A stretch of 64,000 nt of DNA from Streptococcus sanguinis (GTDB lineage: Bacteria; Bacillota; Bacilli; Lactobacillales; Streptococcaceae): contig NZ_CP054570.1 in NCBI RefSeq assembly GCF_013343115.1, forward strand, positions 2,106,501 through 2,170,500, given 5' to 3'. This document shows positions 8,581 through 16,943 of this stretch, piece by piece. The first letter of the stretch is position 1. Each line of letters opens with the position of its first letter. A program made the position numbers and the translations under genes. The notes under the pieces were generated by a model that was given only the letters and a program-made list of their open reading frames with translations, did no database searches and had not been told where the DNA came from.

Positions 8581-9717
8581 TTAATTAGTTCTGACAGGTG
8601 TAATCAGCTGAATAAAGTTTTCTGTGTCTTCACTCGGTACCAAGGTGAAAGGACGAACGGATGAGATAAAACTAATCGTTACTTTTTCACTGTCAATGGC
8701 CTTCAAAGCATCAATCAGATAAGTTGGATTAAAGCTAATGGTCAAATCTTCGCCAGTTACACTTTCTGTATCAATTTCTTCGTTAACACGGCCAACCTCT
8801 GGTGAATTTACATGGGCACTGACAATACCGCCTGCAATCTCCAGTTTAACTGTTCCATTCTGTGTGGCATTAGACAAGAGACGAGCGCGTTCCATAGCTG
8901 CACGTAAATCAGAAGTATTAAAAGTAAGGACACTCGTAAATTCAGTTGGAATCAAACGATCTGTATCTGGATAATTTCCTTCTAAGAGGCGGGTGTAGAA
9001 GCTGATATTTTCGCTTCTGAAAAGAATTTGATTGTTAGCAAAGAAAACCTCTACCGTTTCAATTTCATCGGTAAAAACAGCCGTAAATTCACGTAAAGAG
9101 CGACTTGGAATGACTACGTCGAAATTATCTCCGTTTTTCTCCAGAGTAATTTTCTTTTGACTCATTCTGTGGGAGTCTGTCGCAACTGTTTTCAAAAACT
9201 GGTTATCTGTCAAAACAAAGTGAACACCAGTCAAAATTGGACGGCTTTCCTGAACACTGGCTGCAAAGGCTGTTTCGTTAATGACATCTTTGAGAATTTT
9301 TGTTTCAAGAACCAAGGGATTGCTGGCAGAAATTTCCTGGATTCGTGGATACTGGTCAGCGTCTTTTCCTTTCAGGGTAATCTCTGATTTGCCGCTAGTC
9401 AAGACGATTTGTTTTTGTTCAATTTCTTTAAAATCCAGAATAATATCTGGCAGACTGGAAACAACATTGATAAAGAAAGTCGCTTCTAATAAAATTGAAC
9501 CTGTTGAGTTGACAAGCAAGCCTGCATTTTCATTTTGAGTAGAAATAAAGTTTTCAATCGACACTTGGCCATTTGAGCCGATTAAGGTGAGTCCTTCTTT
9601 GGTAACATCGATTTTCACAGTAGAAAGAATAGGAATTGCATTTTTATGGCTGATAGCCCTTTTAGTAGTATTTAAAGCTTGCAAGAAGAGATTTTTATTA
9701 ATAGAAAAATGAATCAT
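8581..9717 (-). CDS. dnaN: DNA polymerase III sliding clamp (beta subunit)
   Basis: 378 residues, the usual length for the beta clamp, with the N-terminal MIHFSINKNLFLQALN and three repeated clamp domains; it ends SFTL-type LVPSEDTENFIQLITPVRTN. The dimeric ring tethers replicative and repair polymerases to DNA. It lies just downstream of dnaA on the same strand, separated by about 158 bp that contain DnaA boxes. The start has GGAGAT upstream. Confidence 0.96.
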   Translation of the reverse strand: MIHFSINKNLFLQALNTTKRAISHKNAIPILSTVKIDVTKEGLTLIGSNGQVSIENFISTQNENAGLLVNSTGSILLEATFFINVVSSLPDIILDFKEIEQKQIVLTSGKSEITLKGKDADQYPRIQEISASNPLVLETKILKDVINETAFAASVQESRPILTGVHFVLTDNQFLKTVATDSHRMSQKKITLEKNGDNFDVVIPSRSLREFTAVFTDEIETVEVFFANNQILFRSENISFYTRLLEGNYPDTDRLIPTEFTSVLTFNTSDLRAAMERARLLSNATQNGTVKLEIAGGIVSAHVNSPEVGRVNEEIDTESVTGEDLTISFNPTYLIDALKAIDSEKVTISFISSVRPFTLVPSEDTENFIQLITPVRTN

Positions 9718-9780
9718 AGGATCTCCTTTTTATTTATTTATGATTATAAGATTAATAGTAATAGTAGTTTGTGTGAATTA

Positions 9781-9873
9781 TGTGGAAAAATAGCTTCATC
9801 CTTATTCTAACAAGTTTTGAGACTTGTTCACAAAGTGTGGATAAGTTTTGAAAAAATTCTGTAGTTTTCCACA
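9781..9873. promoter_or_regulatory. DnaA box cluster between dnaA and dnaN
   Basis: Within 93 bp there is one perfect DnaA box, TGTGGATAA at 9836-9844 (reverse of TTATCCACA), plus one-mismatch boxes TGTGGAAAA at 9781-9789 and TTTTCCACA at 9865-9873. A weaker TTGTTCACA is at 9824-9832. It can form the downstream part of oriC and/or regulate dnaN. Confidence 0.75.
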
Positions 9874-9875
9874 AA

Positions 9876-11228
9876 CTATTTAATTTTATTCTTGATGCTT
9901 TCAATTTCTAAACGTAAATTGTCGTCTGATTCAATCATGGTTTTGATTTTTCCATGTGCATGGATAACAGTCGTATGGTCTTTCCCGCCAAACTCACGAC
10001 CAATTTTAGGTAGACTGTTGTCAGTCAGCTCACGAGTCAGATACATAGCTACCTGTCTAGCTAAAACGATATTTTGTACTCGACGGCTGCCTTTCATCTC
10101 TTTGACACTAACACCATAGAATTTCCCAACTTCAGACTGAATCTTGTCAATCGGGATAACTGTTACCTGGCTTGAATCTTGTTTGCGTGCTCGAATAGCC
10201 TCTGCAGCGATATCAATAGTGATTTCCTTCAGATGACGAACTCTAGCGATGAGACTGATATCATTCAAAGCACCTTCCAAGTCGCGGACATTGGAGTCGA
10301 ACTGTCCTGCAAGGTATTCCAAGGTATCATTCGGGAAAATATAATCCAAATCTTCTATTTTGTTTCGCAGAATTGCAATTCGTGTTTCAAAATCTGGCGG
10401 TGTAATATTTTGAGTTAATCCCCATTTGAAACGTGTTACCAAGCGTTCTTCCAAATTATCCAGATGATCAGGACTGCGGTCGCTGGTTAAAACAATCTGT
10501 TTATTTTCACCATGAAGAGCATTGAAAGTGTTGAAAAATTCTTCCTGAGTTGAAACCTTTTTTCCTCCCAAAGATTGAATGTCATCAATCAGCAGAAGAT
10601 CCAGACTACGATAGATTTTTTTAAAGCTATCCATCTCTCCCAATCTTAAATGTTCAAGGAAGTCGTTAATAAAGGTTTCAGCCGGTATATACTTGACACG
10701 CGCATCTGGAATATTTTCTAAAATTTGATTGCCAATAGCATTTAATAAATGAGTTTTGCCCAGGCCAGGTCCTCCATAGATAAAAAGAGGATTATAGGTT
10801 GTGGCTAGATTCTCAGATACCGCCAAGGCAGCAGCTTTAGCCCAGATATTTCCGTCTCCCTGAACAAAATTGTCAAAGGTATATTTTGACTTTAAGCCAG
10901 TATCAATAGGTGGCAAGCTTGGCTGAACAGTGCTGATTTGAGGACTGGTTACTACAGATTTCGAAGTTTCAGTGTTAGTTTCTTCTTCAAAAATATACTT
11001 TCCAGCAATCTGATCATTAAAAATTTCAAATCCTGCAGTAAGAATAACTCCTACTAAGTTTTGCTCCCAAAATAGCTGTTTCACTGGACTATCTAGGAAA
11101 ATAACAGCTTGTTTTTCTTCAACTTTGACAAGCTTGGCCTCAGCAACAAAGAAATCATAAGTTGTCTGTTTTAGCTGAGCATGAGCCAATTCTAAAATAC
11201 GATTCCAAAAGTCCTGTTCTTTGGTCAT
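9876..11228 (-). CDS. dnaA: Chromosomal replication initiator DnaA
   Basis: 450 residues. It binds DnaA boxes, oligomerises with ATP and opens oriC. Domain I is at about 1-85 and the variable linker domain II at about 85-115. The AAA+ domain III carries Walker [12 protein letters not shown] and Walker [10 protein letters not shown]. Domain IV has the DnaA signature [15 protein letters not shown] near the C-terminus. A strong Shine-Dalgarno sequence (GGAGGGAAG) precedes the start. Its likely -10 (TAAAAT, 11272-11277 on the minus strand) is preceded by a near-consensus DnaA box, consistent with autoregulation. Confidence 0.97.
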   Translation of the reverse strand: MTKEQDFWNRILELAHAQLKQTTYDFFVAEAKLVKVEEKQAVIFLDSPVKQLFWEQNLVGVILTAGFEIFNDQIAGKYIFEEETNTETSKSVVTSPQISTVQPSLPPIDTGLKSKYTFDNFVQGDGNIWAKAAALAVSENLATTYNPLFIYGGPGLGKTHLLNAIGNQILENIPDARVKYIPAETFINDFLEHLRLGEMDSFKKIYRSLDLLLIDDIQSLGGKKVSTQEEFFNTFNALHGENKQIVLTSDRSPDHLDNLEERLVTRFKWGLTQNITPPDFETRIAILRNKIEDLDYIFPNDTLEYLAGQFDSNVRDLEGALNDISLIARVRHLKEITIDIAAEAIRARKQDSSQVTVIPIDKIQSEVGKFYGVSVKEMKGSRRVQNIVLARQVAMYLTRELTDNSLPKIGREFGGKDHTTVIHAHGKIKTMIESDDNLRLEIESIKNKIK

Positions 11229-11441
11229 AACTTCCCTCCTTTTCTATAATTTTCTGATTCATACGCATCTTATTTTATCATAAAGGTTCAAAGTTTTCCA
11301 CAAGAACTGGAAAAGAATTCACATTGTTAGCTGAAGTTATCCACAGAATGTGAATAAAGCTAAAATTTCGTATTTTAATAAGCTTCCTAATTAATTTAAC
11401 AGTGGATAATTTTGTTATTTTTAAAAAAGAAAATAACAGTT
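11229..11441. other. Chromosomal origin region (oriC) upstream of dnaA
   Basis: This AT-rich gap between dnaA and parB holds a perfect DnaA box, TTATCCACA, at 11337-11345. One-mismatch boxes are TTTTCCACA at 11294-11302, TGTGAATAA at 11349-11357 and AGTGGATAA at 11401-11409. Together with the boxes on the far side of dnaA it has the bipartite layout usual in Firmicutes. A candidate unwinding stretch is the A/T run at 11410-11455. The exact duplex-unwinding element was not determined. Confidence 0.82.
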
Positions 11442-12203
11442 TTATTTAAAACTGTTTATAATTCTTTGATATTCTTCTTCGCTTTCAAAAGGAATAATCA
11501 GCTTTCCTTTACTCTGGTTTTTTAACTGAATAGAAACTTCCAGACCGAGAATTTTTTTAATTTTTTCCTCTTCAGATTTAGCAAATATTTCTTTATTAGG
11601 TTTCTTTTTGAGACTCTTTTTTTGCTGAAGAAGCTTTTCAACTGCTCTAACCGATAAATCTTCTCGACAGATCTTGTTCAGCCATAGTAACTGTTCTTCT
11701 TCTTTTAAGGGGACCAGCAGGCGAGCATGTCCTTGAGATATCTCTTCTTCCTTGATAGCTTGACGAACTTCTTTGGATAATTGTAAAAGTCTGACAATAT
11801 TGCTGATATAGGGTCTAGATTTTCCCATGATTTTAGCAATTTCATCATGTGTCAAGCCTTTGTCAATCAAATTTTGATAAGACTCAGCCTCTTCTATAGG
11901 ATTCAAGTCTTCTCTTTGAAGATTTTCGATAATGGCCTGTTTCAGCATGTCATCATCAGATAATTCTTTGACGACAGCTGGGATCGTTTCTAGGCCAAGA
12001 AAAGAGGCAGCTCTAAATCTCCGTTCTCCTGCTAAAATTTCATAACCAAAAAGTGAAGATTTCCGAAGAATGATTGGCTGAATGAGACCATTTTCTTTGA
12101 TTGATGCCGCTAATTCTTCAATCTTTTTTTGTGAAAACTCTTTACGAGGCTGATAAGGATTGGTTCGAATGTCTTTAAGTGCAATATATTGAAAGTTTTC
12201 CAT
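11442..12203 (-). CDS. parB: Chromosome partitioning protein ParB
   Basis: About 253 residues. ParB binds parS, spreads as a CTP-dependent clamp and loads SMC near the origin. Visible parts are the N-terminal NPYQPRKEF motif, the arginine-rich GERRFRA CTP-binding motif, the helix-turn-helix with GKSRPYISN, and a C-terminal dimerisation end. I start at the ATG at 12203 (MENFQYI), which aligns with pneumococcal ParB; a GTG at 12221 is in frame. No parA lies next to it, as expected for streptococci. A perfect hairpin lies just upstream. Confidence 0.92.
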   Translation of the reverse strand: MENFQYIALKDIRTNPYQPRKEFSQKKIEELAASIKENGLIQPIILRKSSLFGYEILAGERRFRAASFLGLETIPAVVKELSDDDMLKQAIIENLQREDLNPIEEAESYQNLIDKGLTHDEIAKIMGKSRPYISNIVRLLQLSKEVRQAIKEEEISQGHARLLVPLKEEEQLLWLNKICREDLSVRAVEKLLQQKKSLKKKPNKEIFAKSEEEKIKKILGLEVSIQLKNQSKGKLIIPFESEEEYQRIINSFK

Positions 12204-12216
12204 TTGTATATAGAAT

Positions 12217-12248
12217 AACACACCTTTACGATTGTGTAAAGGTGTGTT
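12217..12248 (-). promoter_or_regulatory. Perfect 13-bp hairpin just upstream of parB
   Basis: AACACACCTTTAC and its exact complement GTAAAGGTGTGTT flank a six-base loop. On the minus strand the stem ends 13 bases before the parB ATG, and its second arm contains the only Shine-Dalgarno-like sequence (AAAGGT). There is no T-run, so it is not a classical terminator for htrA. It may modulate parB translation or stabilise the message. Confidence 0.6.
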
Positions 12249-12266
12249 GACAATCTTGTAAATAGG

Positions 12267-13439
12267 TTAATTTGAGCTTAACTCTTTTGTTGATTTAGTG
12301 AGTTTGATTTTGACTGTTTGAGATTTACCATCTCGATAATAAGTAATCTCTACCTCATCTCCAATGCTATGCTTGTAGAGAGCAGACTGAAGGTCACTAG
12401 TGGATTCCACATCTGTGTTATCTACTTTTGTAATGACATCATTTTTTTGAAGTTTGCCATCAGCAGGCATTCCTTGCTGAACAGAGCGAACAAGAATACC
12501 TGATTTCACTGAAGAAGGAAGATTTAATTTAGAAAAATCAGAAGTTGTCAGATTAGATAAATCCATCATTTGAATTCCTAAAGCAGGACGTGTGACTGTT
12601 CCATTTTTTTCAAGTTGATTGATAATATTTACGACATCATTAGACGGAATCGCAAATCCCATCCCTTCAACAGAGGTTTGCCCATTTGTTGAAATCTTAC
12701 TTGAAGTAATCCCAATAACTTGTCCTTGGATGTTAATCAACGGGCCGCCAGAGTTACCAGGATTGATTGCAGCATCTGTTTGCAATGCAGTTGTTGAAAT
12801 ATTTTCACCATTTTCAGATTGTAACGTAACGTTTCTGCCTAAACTAGAAATAATTCCTTGTGTGACAGAGTTAGCGTATTCTGTTCCAAGAGGGCTTCCG
12901 ATAGCGATTGCTGTTTCACCAACTGTAAGAGAACCAGAATCTCCAAATTCAGCGACATCAGTTACTTTTTCAGAACTAATTTTAACGACAGAGATATCTG
13001 AATAAACATCTGATCCAACTACTTCACCTGGAACCTTGTTTCCATCAGCTAGTAAGATATCTACATTGGTTGATCCATTAAGAACGTGGGTGTTGGTTAC
13101 CAGATAGGCTGATTTTCCATCTTTTTTATAAATTACGCCAGAACCTTCACTGGAGATTTGTGATTCATCGTTGGAAGATTCATCATTGATAACGCTGCTG
13201 GAAGATTCAGCATAAGTAATTACTGAAACAACGGCATTTTGAACCTTTTTCACAGCTTCTGAAATGTCAGTAGAGTTTTTATATGAAGTAGTTACACTGG
13301 TTGTTGAATTTCCATTCATTTTTACACGTGAAGTTAATAATGTAGTAACATAATTTCCTAAACTTCCGCCGATAAAACCTACAATTAATACTGCAAAAAG
13401 AAATAAAGCCCTTTTGATGGCATTTGAAGAATTTTTCAT
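12267..13439 (-). CDS. htrA: Surface serine protease HtrA/DegP
   Basis: 390 residues with an N-terminal membrane anchor (about 8-30), a Ser-rich linker, a trypsin-like protease domain and one C-terminal PDZ domain (about 285-375). The catalytic triad is visible as His in VTNTHVLNG, Asp in YSDISVVKI and Ser in NPGNSGGP. HtrA degrades misfolded exported proteins and, in pneumococci, tunes competence by acting on the competence peptide. Gene order htrA-parB-dnaA is conserved. Upstream lies a CiaR-type box. Confidence 0.95.
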   Translation of the reverse strand: MKNSSNAIKRALFLFAVLIVGFIGGSLGNYVTTLLTSRVKMNGNSTTSVTTSYKNSTDISEAVKKVQNAVVSVITYAESSSSVINDESSNDESQISSEGSGVIYKKDGKSAYLVTNTHVLNGSTNVDILLADGNKVPGEVVGSDVYSDISVVKISSEKVTDVAEFGDSGSLTVGETAIAIGSPLGTEYANSVTQGIISSLGRNVTLQSENGENISTTALQTDAAINPGNSGGPLINIQGQVIGITSSKISTNGQTSVEGMGFAIPSNDVVNIINQLEKNGTVTRPALGIQMMDLSNLTTSDFSKLNLPSSVKSGILVRSVQQGMPADGKLQKNDVITKVDNTDVESTSDLQSALYKHSIGDEVEITYYRDGKSQTVKIKLTKSTKELSSN

Positions 13440-13468
13440 GTTTTCCTCCTTGAATTACAATTGATGAA

Positions 13469-13501
13469 ATTATATTTAGACAAACTTAATTATAACTTAA
13501 A
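13469..13501 (-). promoter_or_regulatory. CiaR-type promoter of htrA
   Basis: On the minus strand, TTTAAG-N5-ATTAAG (13485-13501) is followed after exactly ten bases by TATAAT (13469-13474). CiaR recognises TTTAAG-N5-TTTAAG direct repeats placed at the -35 position, and htrA is a known CiaR target in S. pneumoniae. One base of the second half-site differs from the consensus. Confidence 0.78.
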
Positions 13502-13510
13502 TCCTCTAAG

Positions 13511-13531
13511 TTTTCCACACCTTGTGGGAAA
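13511..13531. promoter_or_regulatory. DnaA-box-like pair between htrA and rlmH
   Basis: TTTTCCACA (13511-13519) and TGTGGGAAA (13523-13531) face each other across three bases. Each differs from the DnaA consensus by one or two positions. It may be an outlying DnaA site about 2.2 kb from oriC, or simply an inverted repeat upstream of the htrA promoter. Confidence 0.4.
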
Positions 13532-13643
13532 CTTAAAAAAAACTGTTGATAGACATTAGAAAATACACAGATTAGCCGATTCCCAGATAAATTTTACTTG
13601 TTAATAAAGTGTGAAGTATAGATGAATATGATAGAATAAACTT

Positions 13644-14123
13644 ATGAAAATAAAACTTGTAACAGTTGGAAAACTGAAAGAAAAATATTTAAAGGATGGA
13701 ATTGCTGAATACATGAAGCGTCTCAATCGATTCTGCAAGATGGAAATGATTGAGCTAGCGGATGAAAAAACACCTGATAAAGCTAGTGATTTAGAAAATC
13801 AGCAGATTCTTGAAAAAGAAGGAAATAAAATTCTGGCTAAAATCAATGAGCGTGAATTTGTTATTGCTTTGGCAATTGAAGGAAAGCAATTTCCGTCAGA
13901 AAAGTTTAGTCAGCTCATGATGGATACTACAGTGCGTGGCTTTTCTGATATCACTTTTGTTATCGGAGGAAGTTTAGGTTTATCTCCTGCAGTAAAAAAG
14001 CGGGCAAATCTTCTGATGAGTTTTGGAAAATTAACCTTACCTCATCAACTGATGCGCCTTGTTTTAATAGAGCAGATCTATCGAGCTTTTATGATTCAGC
14101 AAGGGAGTCCTTATCATAAGTAA
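13644..14123 (+). CDS. rlmH: 23S rRNA pseudouridine-1915 N3-methyltransferase
   Basis: 159 residues, the standard length for RlmH, a SPOUT-class homodimeric methyltransferase that modifies pseudouridine 1915 in helix 69 of 23S rRNA using SAM. Typical features are [15 protein letters not shown] at the start, the [13 protein letters not shown] loop and the C-terminal trefoil-knot end [15 protein letters not shown]. It diverges from htrA and precedes tRNA-Arg and comCDE, as in pneumococcus. Confidence 0.96.
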   Translation: MKIKLVTVGKLKEKYLKDGIAEYMKRLNRFCKMEMIELADEKTPDKASDLENQQILEKEGNKILAKINEREFVIALAIEGKQFPSEKFSQLMMDTTVRGFSDITFVIGGSLGLSPAVKKRANLLMSFGKLTLPHQLMRLVLIEQIYRAFMIQQGSPYHK

Positions 14124-14125
14124 TC

Positions 14126-14154
14126 TTGACGGCAACCCTATTTTCTGATAGAAT
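14126..14154 (+). promoter_or_regulatory. Promoter of tRNA-Arg
   Basis: TTGACG, a 17-bp spacer and TAGAAT with a TGn extension lie 12 bases before the tRNA. Confidence 0.65.
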
Positions 14155-14165
14155 GAGATGGTATT

Positions 14166-14239
14166 GGTCTCATAGCTCAGCTGGATAGAGCATTCGCCTT
14201 CTAAGCGAACGGTCGCAGGTTCGAATCCTGCTGAGATCA
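14166..14239 (+). tRNA. tRNA-Arg (anticodon TCT)
   Basis: A 74-base cloverleaf: acceptor GGTCTCA / TGAGATC with discriminator A, anticodon stem TTCGC / GCGAA around loop CTTCTAA (anticodon TCT, reading AGA and AGG), and T-arm GCAGGTTCGAATCCTGC. No encoded CCA. It is flanked by its own promoter and a terminator. Confidence 0.95.
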
Positions 14240-14254
14240 GAAAGGTAAAAAATG

Positions 14255-14287
14255 CGAAGTATTTTACAATATTTCGTGTTTTTTTCT
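14255..14287 (+). terminator. Terminator after tRNA-Arg
   Basis: A 9-bp stem, CGAAGTATT / AATATTTCG with one wobble pair and a TTAC loop, is followed by TGTTTTTTTC. It insulates comC from the tRNA transcript. Confidence 0.75.
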
Positions 14288-14328
14288 TCTATTTTTTTGG
14301 TATAATGTCATTTTGGGGATAAAAAATG

Positions 14329-14374
14329 ACATTTCAGGGAAAATTGTCACTAACTCTTTTTATTTTTCTATAAT
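14329..14374 (+). promoter_or_regulatory. ComE-box-like direct repeat and -10 of comCDE
   Basis: ACATTTCAG (14329-14337) is followed about two helical turns on by the weaker ACTAACTCT (14349-14357), then TATAAT at 14369-14374. This resembles the imperfect direct repeat bound by phosphorylated ComE upstream of streptococcal comC. A second extended -10 (TGGTATAAT, ending 14306) lies upstream and could give basal transcription. Confidence 0.6.
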
Positions 14375-14419
14375 GATAAATGTAAGGTGACTTACAAGAT
14401 AAAAAGACAGGAGATAGTT

Positions 14420-14527
14420 ATGAAAATCTATTCTTTTCAAATTGCTGCAAATAGCAATTCACTTGTTCAAACCTTTTGGGATTTAAGAGGTGTTCCAAAT
14501 CCATGGGGTTGGATTTTTGGAAGATAA
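14420..14527 (+). CDS. comC: Competence-stimulating peptide precursor, leader without Gly-Gly
   Basis: This 35-codon gene follows a Shine-Dalgarno sequence (AGGAGA). The predicted mature peptide is the C-terminal 15 residues DLRGVPNPWGWIFGR, which I recognise as the S. sanguinis CSP. The 20-residue leader (MKIYSFQIAANSNSLVQTFW) has no Gly-Gly before the cleavage point, unlike comC of S. pneumoniae or S. gordonii, so a ComAB-type C39 peptidase would not be expected to process it. Secreted peptide activates the ComD kinase encoded immediately downstream. Neighbours and sequence make the identification firm. Confidence 0.93.
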   Translation: MKIYSFQIAANSNSLVQTFWDLRGVPNPWGWIFGR

Positions 14528-14555
14528 GAATTTTAAAGTTTAGGGGGAGAAATTT

Positions 14556-15890
14556 ATGTCACTTGAAATAATCGGATTAATTATTCATCCTTTTATTAAT
14601 GTAGCTGCATTTTTAGTTATTTTATCAAAAATCACTAAAATTAAGCATACTCGCTTTTTTGTATCTGTTTGCTTTGGTCTTGAGATTATAGTTCCGTTTA
14701 TAATTGCTTTTTTAGGACACATATTTTCATTTTCTAGCACAATTCCATCATATACACTGTCATTTTTTCTCCCTCTATTTTTAGTTTGGTATTTTTGTAG
14801 AGTTGAAAAAATTAAAAGATACCAATCTTTCTTACTTTCGTTCTTTTTATGTTTGTCAATTGATAGCTCTACTACTTTCTTTTCAGTTATTATTTCATCT
14901 GTTTTAGGAGATGATTTTGTAGCTCAGTACATGGGCTTGTTTCTGACATGTATCAACTTAATATCCTTGTTCTTTATGGCAAAGGTTATTGATATTTTTG
15001 ATTTCAGAATAGATTATTTTAAAAGAAGTTTCTTTAAATCTCAGATTCTGATGATTAGTAGTTTATATGCAGTGAATTGGCTGATTTTAAATCTCTCTCA
15101 TTGGATTAGTAATATAAGGCATTTCAACAGTTTTAGCAGTATGATTGCTACTATTTGTTTCTTGGCCTTTCTTTCTACTTTGGTGACATTCAAGGACAGC
15201 CGTGAGAAATACGAGAAAGAAGAGCGTTTACGTCAAAAAGAATCTGAACAGCTTCGACTTCAGGAATATACTGATGAAATTGTGAGATTGTACCATGAAA
15301 TCAAAGGATTTCGTCATGATTATGCTAGCATGTTGACGAGTATGCAAGTGGCTATTCAAACTGGAGATATCAAGGAAATTGAGCACATTTATCAAGAGGT
15401 CTTGGCTGATGCAAATTTGAACCTGCGTTCAGATAAATATACAGTTTTTGATTTGAATAATGTAGGAGATTCAGCTTTAAGGAGTGTCATGACTGAGACA
15501 ATCTTTCAAGCGCGTGAACATCAGATTCAGCTGACTTTTGAAGTTAAGGATAAAGTGGAACGCCTTCCAATCAAGTTGTTAGATCTGGTGAGAATTGCTA
15601 GTATTTTATTAAATAATGCTATTGAGAGTGCCATTGACAGTCTAGAAAAAATTGTTCATGTTTCTCTGGTTCAGCTGGATGATAAAACCATATTTGTTGT
15701 TCAAAATTCTCGTAAAGAAGGAAAATTGGATTTGGAAGAACTCTATCAGCCCGAATTTTCAACTAAAGGAGAAAATAGAGGCTATGGATTGAATAACATC
15801 AAGGAAATTTTAGATAGGTATGAATTTATCACTCTTGATACACAAATTGAGCCAAACAATTTTACACAGATTTTAACAATTAGGAGATAG
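14556..15890 (+). CDS. comD: Competence sensor histidine kinase ComD
   Basis: 444 residues. The first half (about 1-215) contains six or seven hydrophobic membrane helices that form the CSP receptor. The cytoplasmic half is an HPK10-type kinase with the phosphoacceptor His in GFRHDYAS, an N box in LNNAIESA and a G box in GYGLNNIKE. A coiled region rich in Glu and Arg links the two (about 218-240). It follows comC by 28 bases and is six bases before comE. Ligand binding phosphorylates ComE to start competence. Confidence 0.95.
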   Translation: MSLEIIGLIIHPFINVAAFLVILSKITKIKHTRFFVSVCFGLEIIVPFIIAFLGHIFSFSSTIPSYTLSFFLPLFLVWYFCRVEKIKRYQSFLLSFFLCLSIDSSTTFFSVIISSVLGDDFVAQYMGLFLTCINLISLFFMAKVIDIFDFRIDYFKRSFFKSQILMISSLYAVNWLILNLSHWISNIRHFNSFSSMIATICFLAFLSTLVTFKDSREKYEKEERLRQKESEQLRLQEYTDEIVRLYHEIKGFRHDYASMLTSMQVAIQTGDIKEIEHIYQEVLADANLNLRSDKYTVFDLNNVGDSALRSVMTETIFQAREHQIQLTFEVKDKVERLPIKLLDLVRIASILLNNAIESAIDSLEKIVHVSLVQLDDKTIFVVQNSRKEGKLDLEELYQPEFSTKGENRGYGLNNIKEILDRYEFITLDTQIEPNNFTQILTIRR

Positions 15891-15895
15891 AATTT

Positions 15896-16660
15896 ATGAA
15901 AGTGTTAGTTTTAGAGGATACCGTATCTCATCAAGTCAGGATGGAAACGACATTAGCAGAAATTGCTGAGGAACTTGGAATTGACATCCAGGTTCAGGTT
16001 ACAGGAAAAATCAAAGAATTCAAAAAATATATTGAAAATGGAGACGTTAACCAGCTTTATTTTTTGGATATTGACATTAAAGGAGAGGAAACAAAAGGGC
16101 TGGAAGTAGCTCAATTTATACGTCATCATAATCCTTATGCCATTATAGTTTTTGTAACCTCAAAATCTGAATTTGCTACTATGACTTTTAAATATAAAGT
16201 ATCAGCACTTGATTTTATCAATAAAGATATCAACAATGATGCTTTTAAAAATAGAATCAAAGACAGTATTCTTTACACTAAGAGTACACTAATTGAAAAT
16301 ACCAATATGGTAGATTATTTTGAATATAGTTATCGTGGCAATGATGTTCGAATGCCTTATAACGATATTTTGTATATCGAAACGACAGGGAGCTCTCATA
16401 AACTTCGGATTGTCGGTAAAAATTTTCTTAAGGAATTTTATGGAACGATAACAGATATTCAAGAAAAAGATCAGCAATCTAAACGATTTTTTTCACCACA
16501 TAAATCTTATCTGGTTAATATTGGCAACATTGTTGATTATGATAAGAAAAATCGAGAAATTATTTTTTACGAAAATCATCGCTGTCCGGTCACTCGTTTA
16601 AGAGTGAAATATCTGAAAGATATTTTCGAAAATAAAGGGAAAAGAGTTGACAAAGCTTAA
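15896..16660 (+). CDS. comE: Competence response regulator ComE
   Basis: 254 residues: an N-terminal receiver domain (phosphoacceptor Asp in YFLDIDIKGEE) and a C-terminal LytTR DNA-binding domain (about 140-245, with FFSPHKSYLVNIGNI). ComE binds direct repeats upstream of comC and early competence genes, including comX/sigX. A strong promoter for the following tRNA genes is embedded in its last codons. Confidence 0.95.
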   Translation: MKVLVLEDTVSHQVRMETTLAEIAEELGIDIQVQVTGKIKEFKKYIENGDVNQLYFLDIDIKGEETKGLEVAQFIRHHNPYAIIVFVTSKSEFATMTFKYKVSALDFINKDINNDAFKNRIKDSILYTKSTLIENTNMVDYFEYSYRGNDVRMPYNDILYIETTGSSHKLRIVGKNFLKEFYGTITDIQEKDQQSKRFFSPHKSYLVNIGNIVDYDKKNREIIFYENHRCPVTRLRVKYLKDIFENKGKRVDKA

Positions 16661-16674
16661 AAACCTGATATAAT
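16647..16674 (+). promoter_or_regulatory. tRNA promoter overlapping the 3' end of comE
   Basis: TTGACA, a 16-bp spacer and TATAAT with TGA extension. The -35 lies inside comE. The near-consensus sequence suits strong tRNA transcription independent of competence. Confidence 0.8.
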
Positions 16675-16705
16675 GGAATATGTTCTGAAAGAGAGCATAC
16701 CATAT

Positions 16706-16777
16706 GGTCCGTTGGTCAAGGGGTTAAGACACCGCCTTTTCACGGCGGTAACACGGGTTCGAATCCCGTACGGACTA
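16706..16777 (+). tRNA. tRNA-Glu (anticodon TTC)
   Basis: A 72-base cloverleaf: acceptor GGTCCGT / ACGGACT with a G-U first pair, anticodon stem CCGCC / GGCGG with TTC, and T-arm CGGGTTCGAATCCCG. No encoded CCA. Five bases separate it from tRNA-Asn, so both come from one transcript. Confidence 0.94.
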
Positions 16778-16782
16778 TATAA

Positions 16783-16856
16783 TCCGGCATAGCTCAGTTG
16801 GTAGTAGCGCATGACTGTTAATCATGATGTCGTAGGTTCGAGTCCTACTGCCGGAG
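16783..16856 (+). tRNA. tRNA-Asn (anticodon GTT)
   Basis: A 74-base cloverleaf: acceptor TCCGGCA / TGCCGGA with discriminator G, anticodon arm CATGACTGTTAATCATG (GTT), and T-arm GTAGGTTCGAGTCCTAC. Confidence 0.94.
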
Positions 16857-16862
16857 CTAGAG

Positions 16863-16886
16863 ACACTCCTAGTGGGTGTTTTTTTA
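16863..16886 (+). terminator. Terminator of the tRNA-Glu/tRNA-Asn unit
   Basis: Stem ACACTC / GGGTGT with one wobble, loop CTAGT, then seven T. Confidence 0.8.
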
Positions 16887-16897
16887 TTGTTCAAGAA

Positions 16898-16930
16898 AAG
16901 GCCTTCACTAGCATTTTAATGAAGAGCCTT
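16898..16930. terminator. Second hairpin between tRNA-Asn and the YfhO gene
   Basis: AAGGCCTTCA and TGAAGAGCCTT form an imperfect stem. T-rich stretches follow in both directions (TTATTTTTT on plus, TTTTCTTG on minus), so it probably ends the minus-strand YfhO transcript as well. Confidence 0.6.
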
Positions 16931-16943
16931 ATTTTTTATATAT

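Noticed and set aside
13321-13345. Third parS-like site in htrA (TTTACACGTGAAGTT)
   Set aside because: Only the central CACGTGAA is shared; the outer positions do not match and it is not palindromic.
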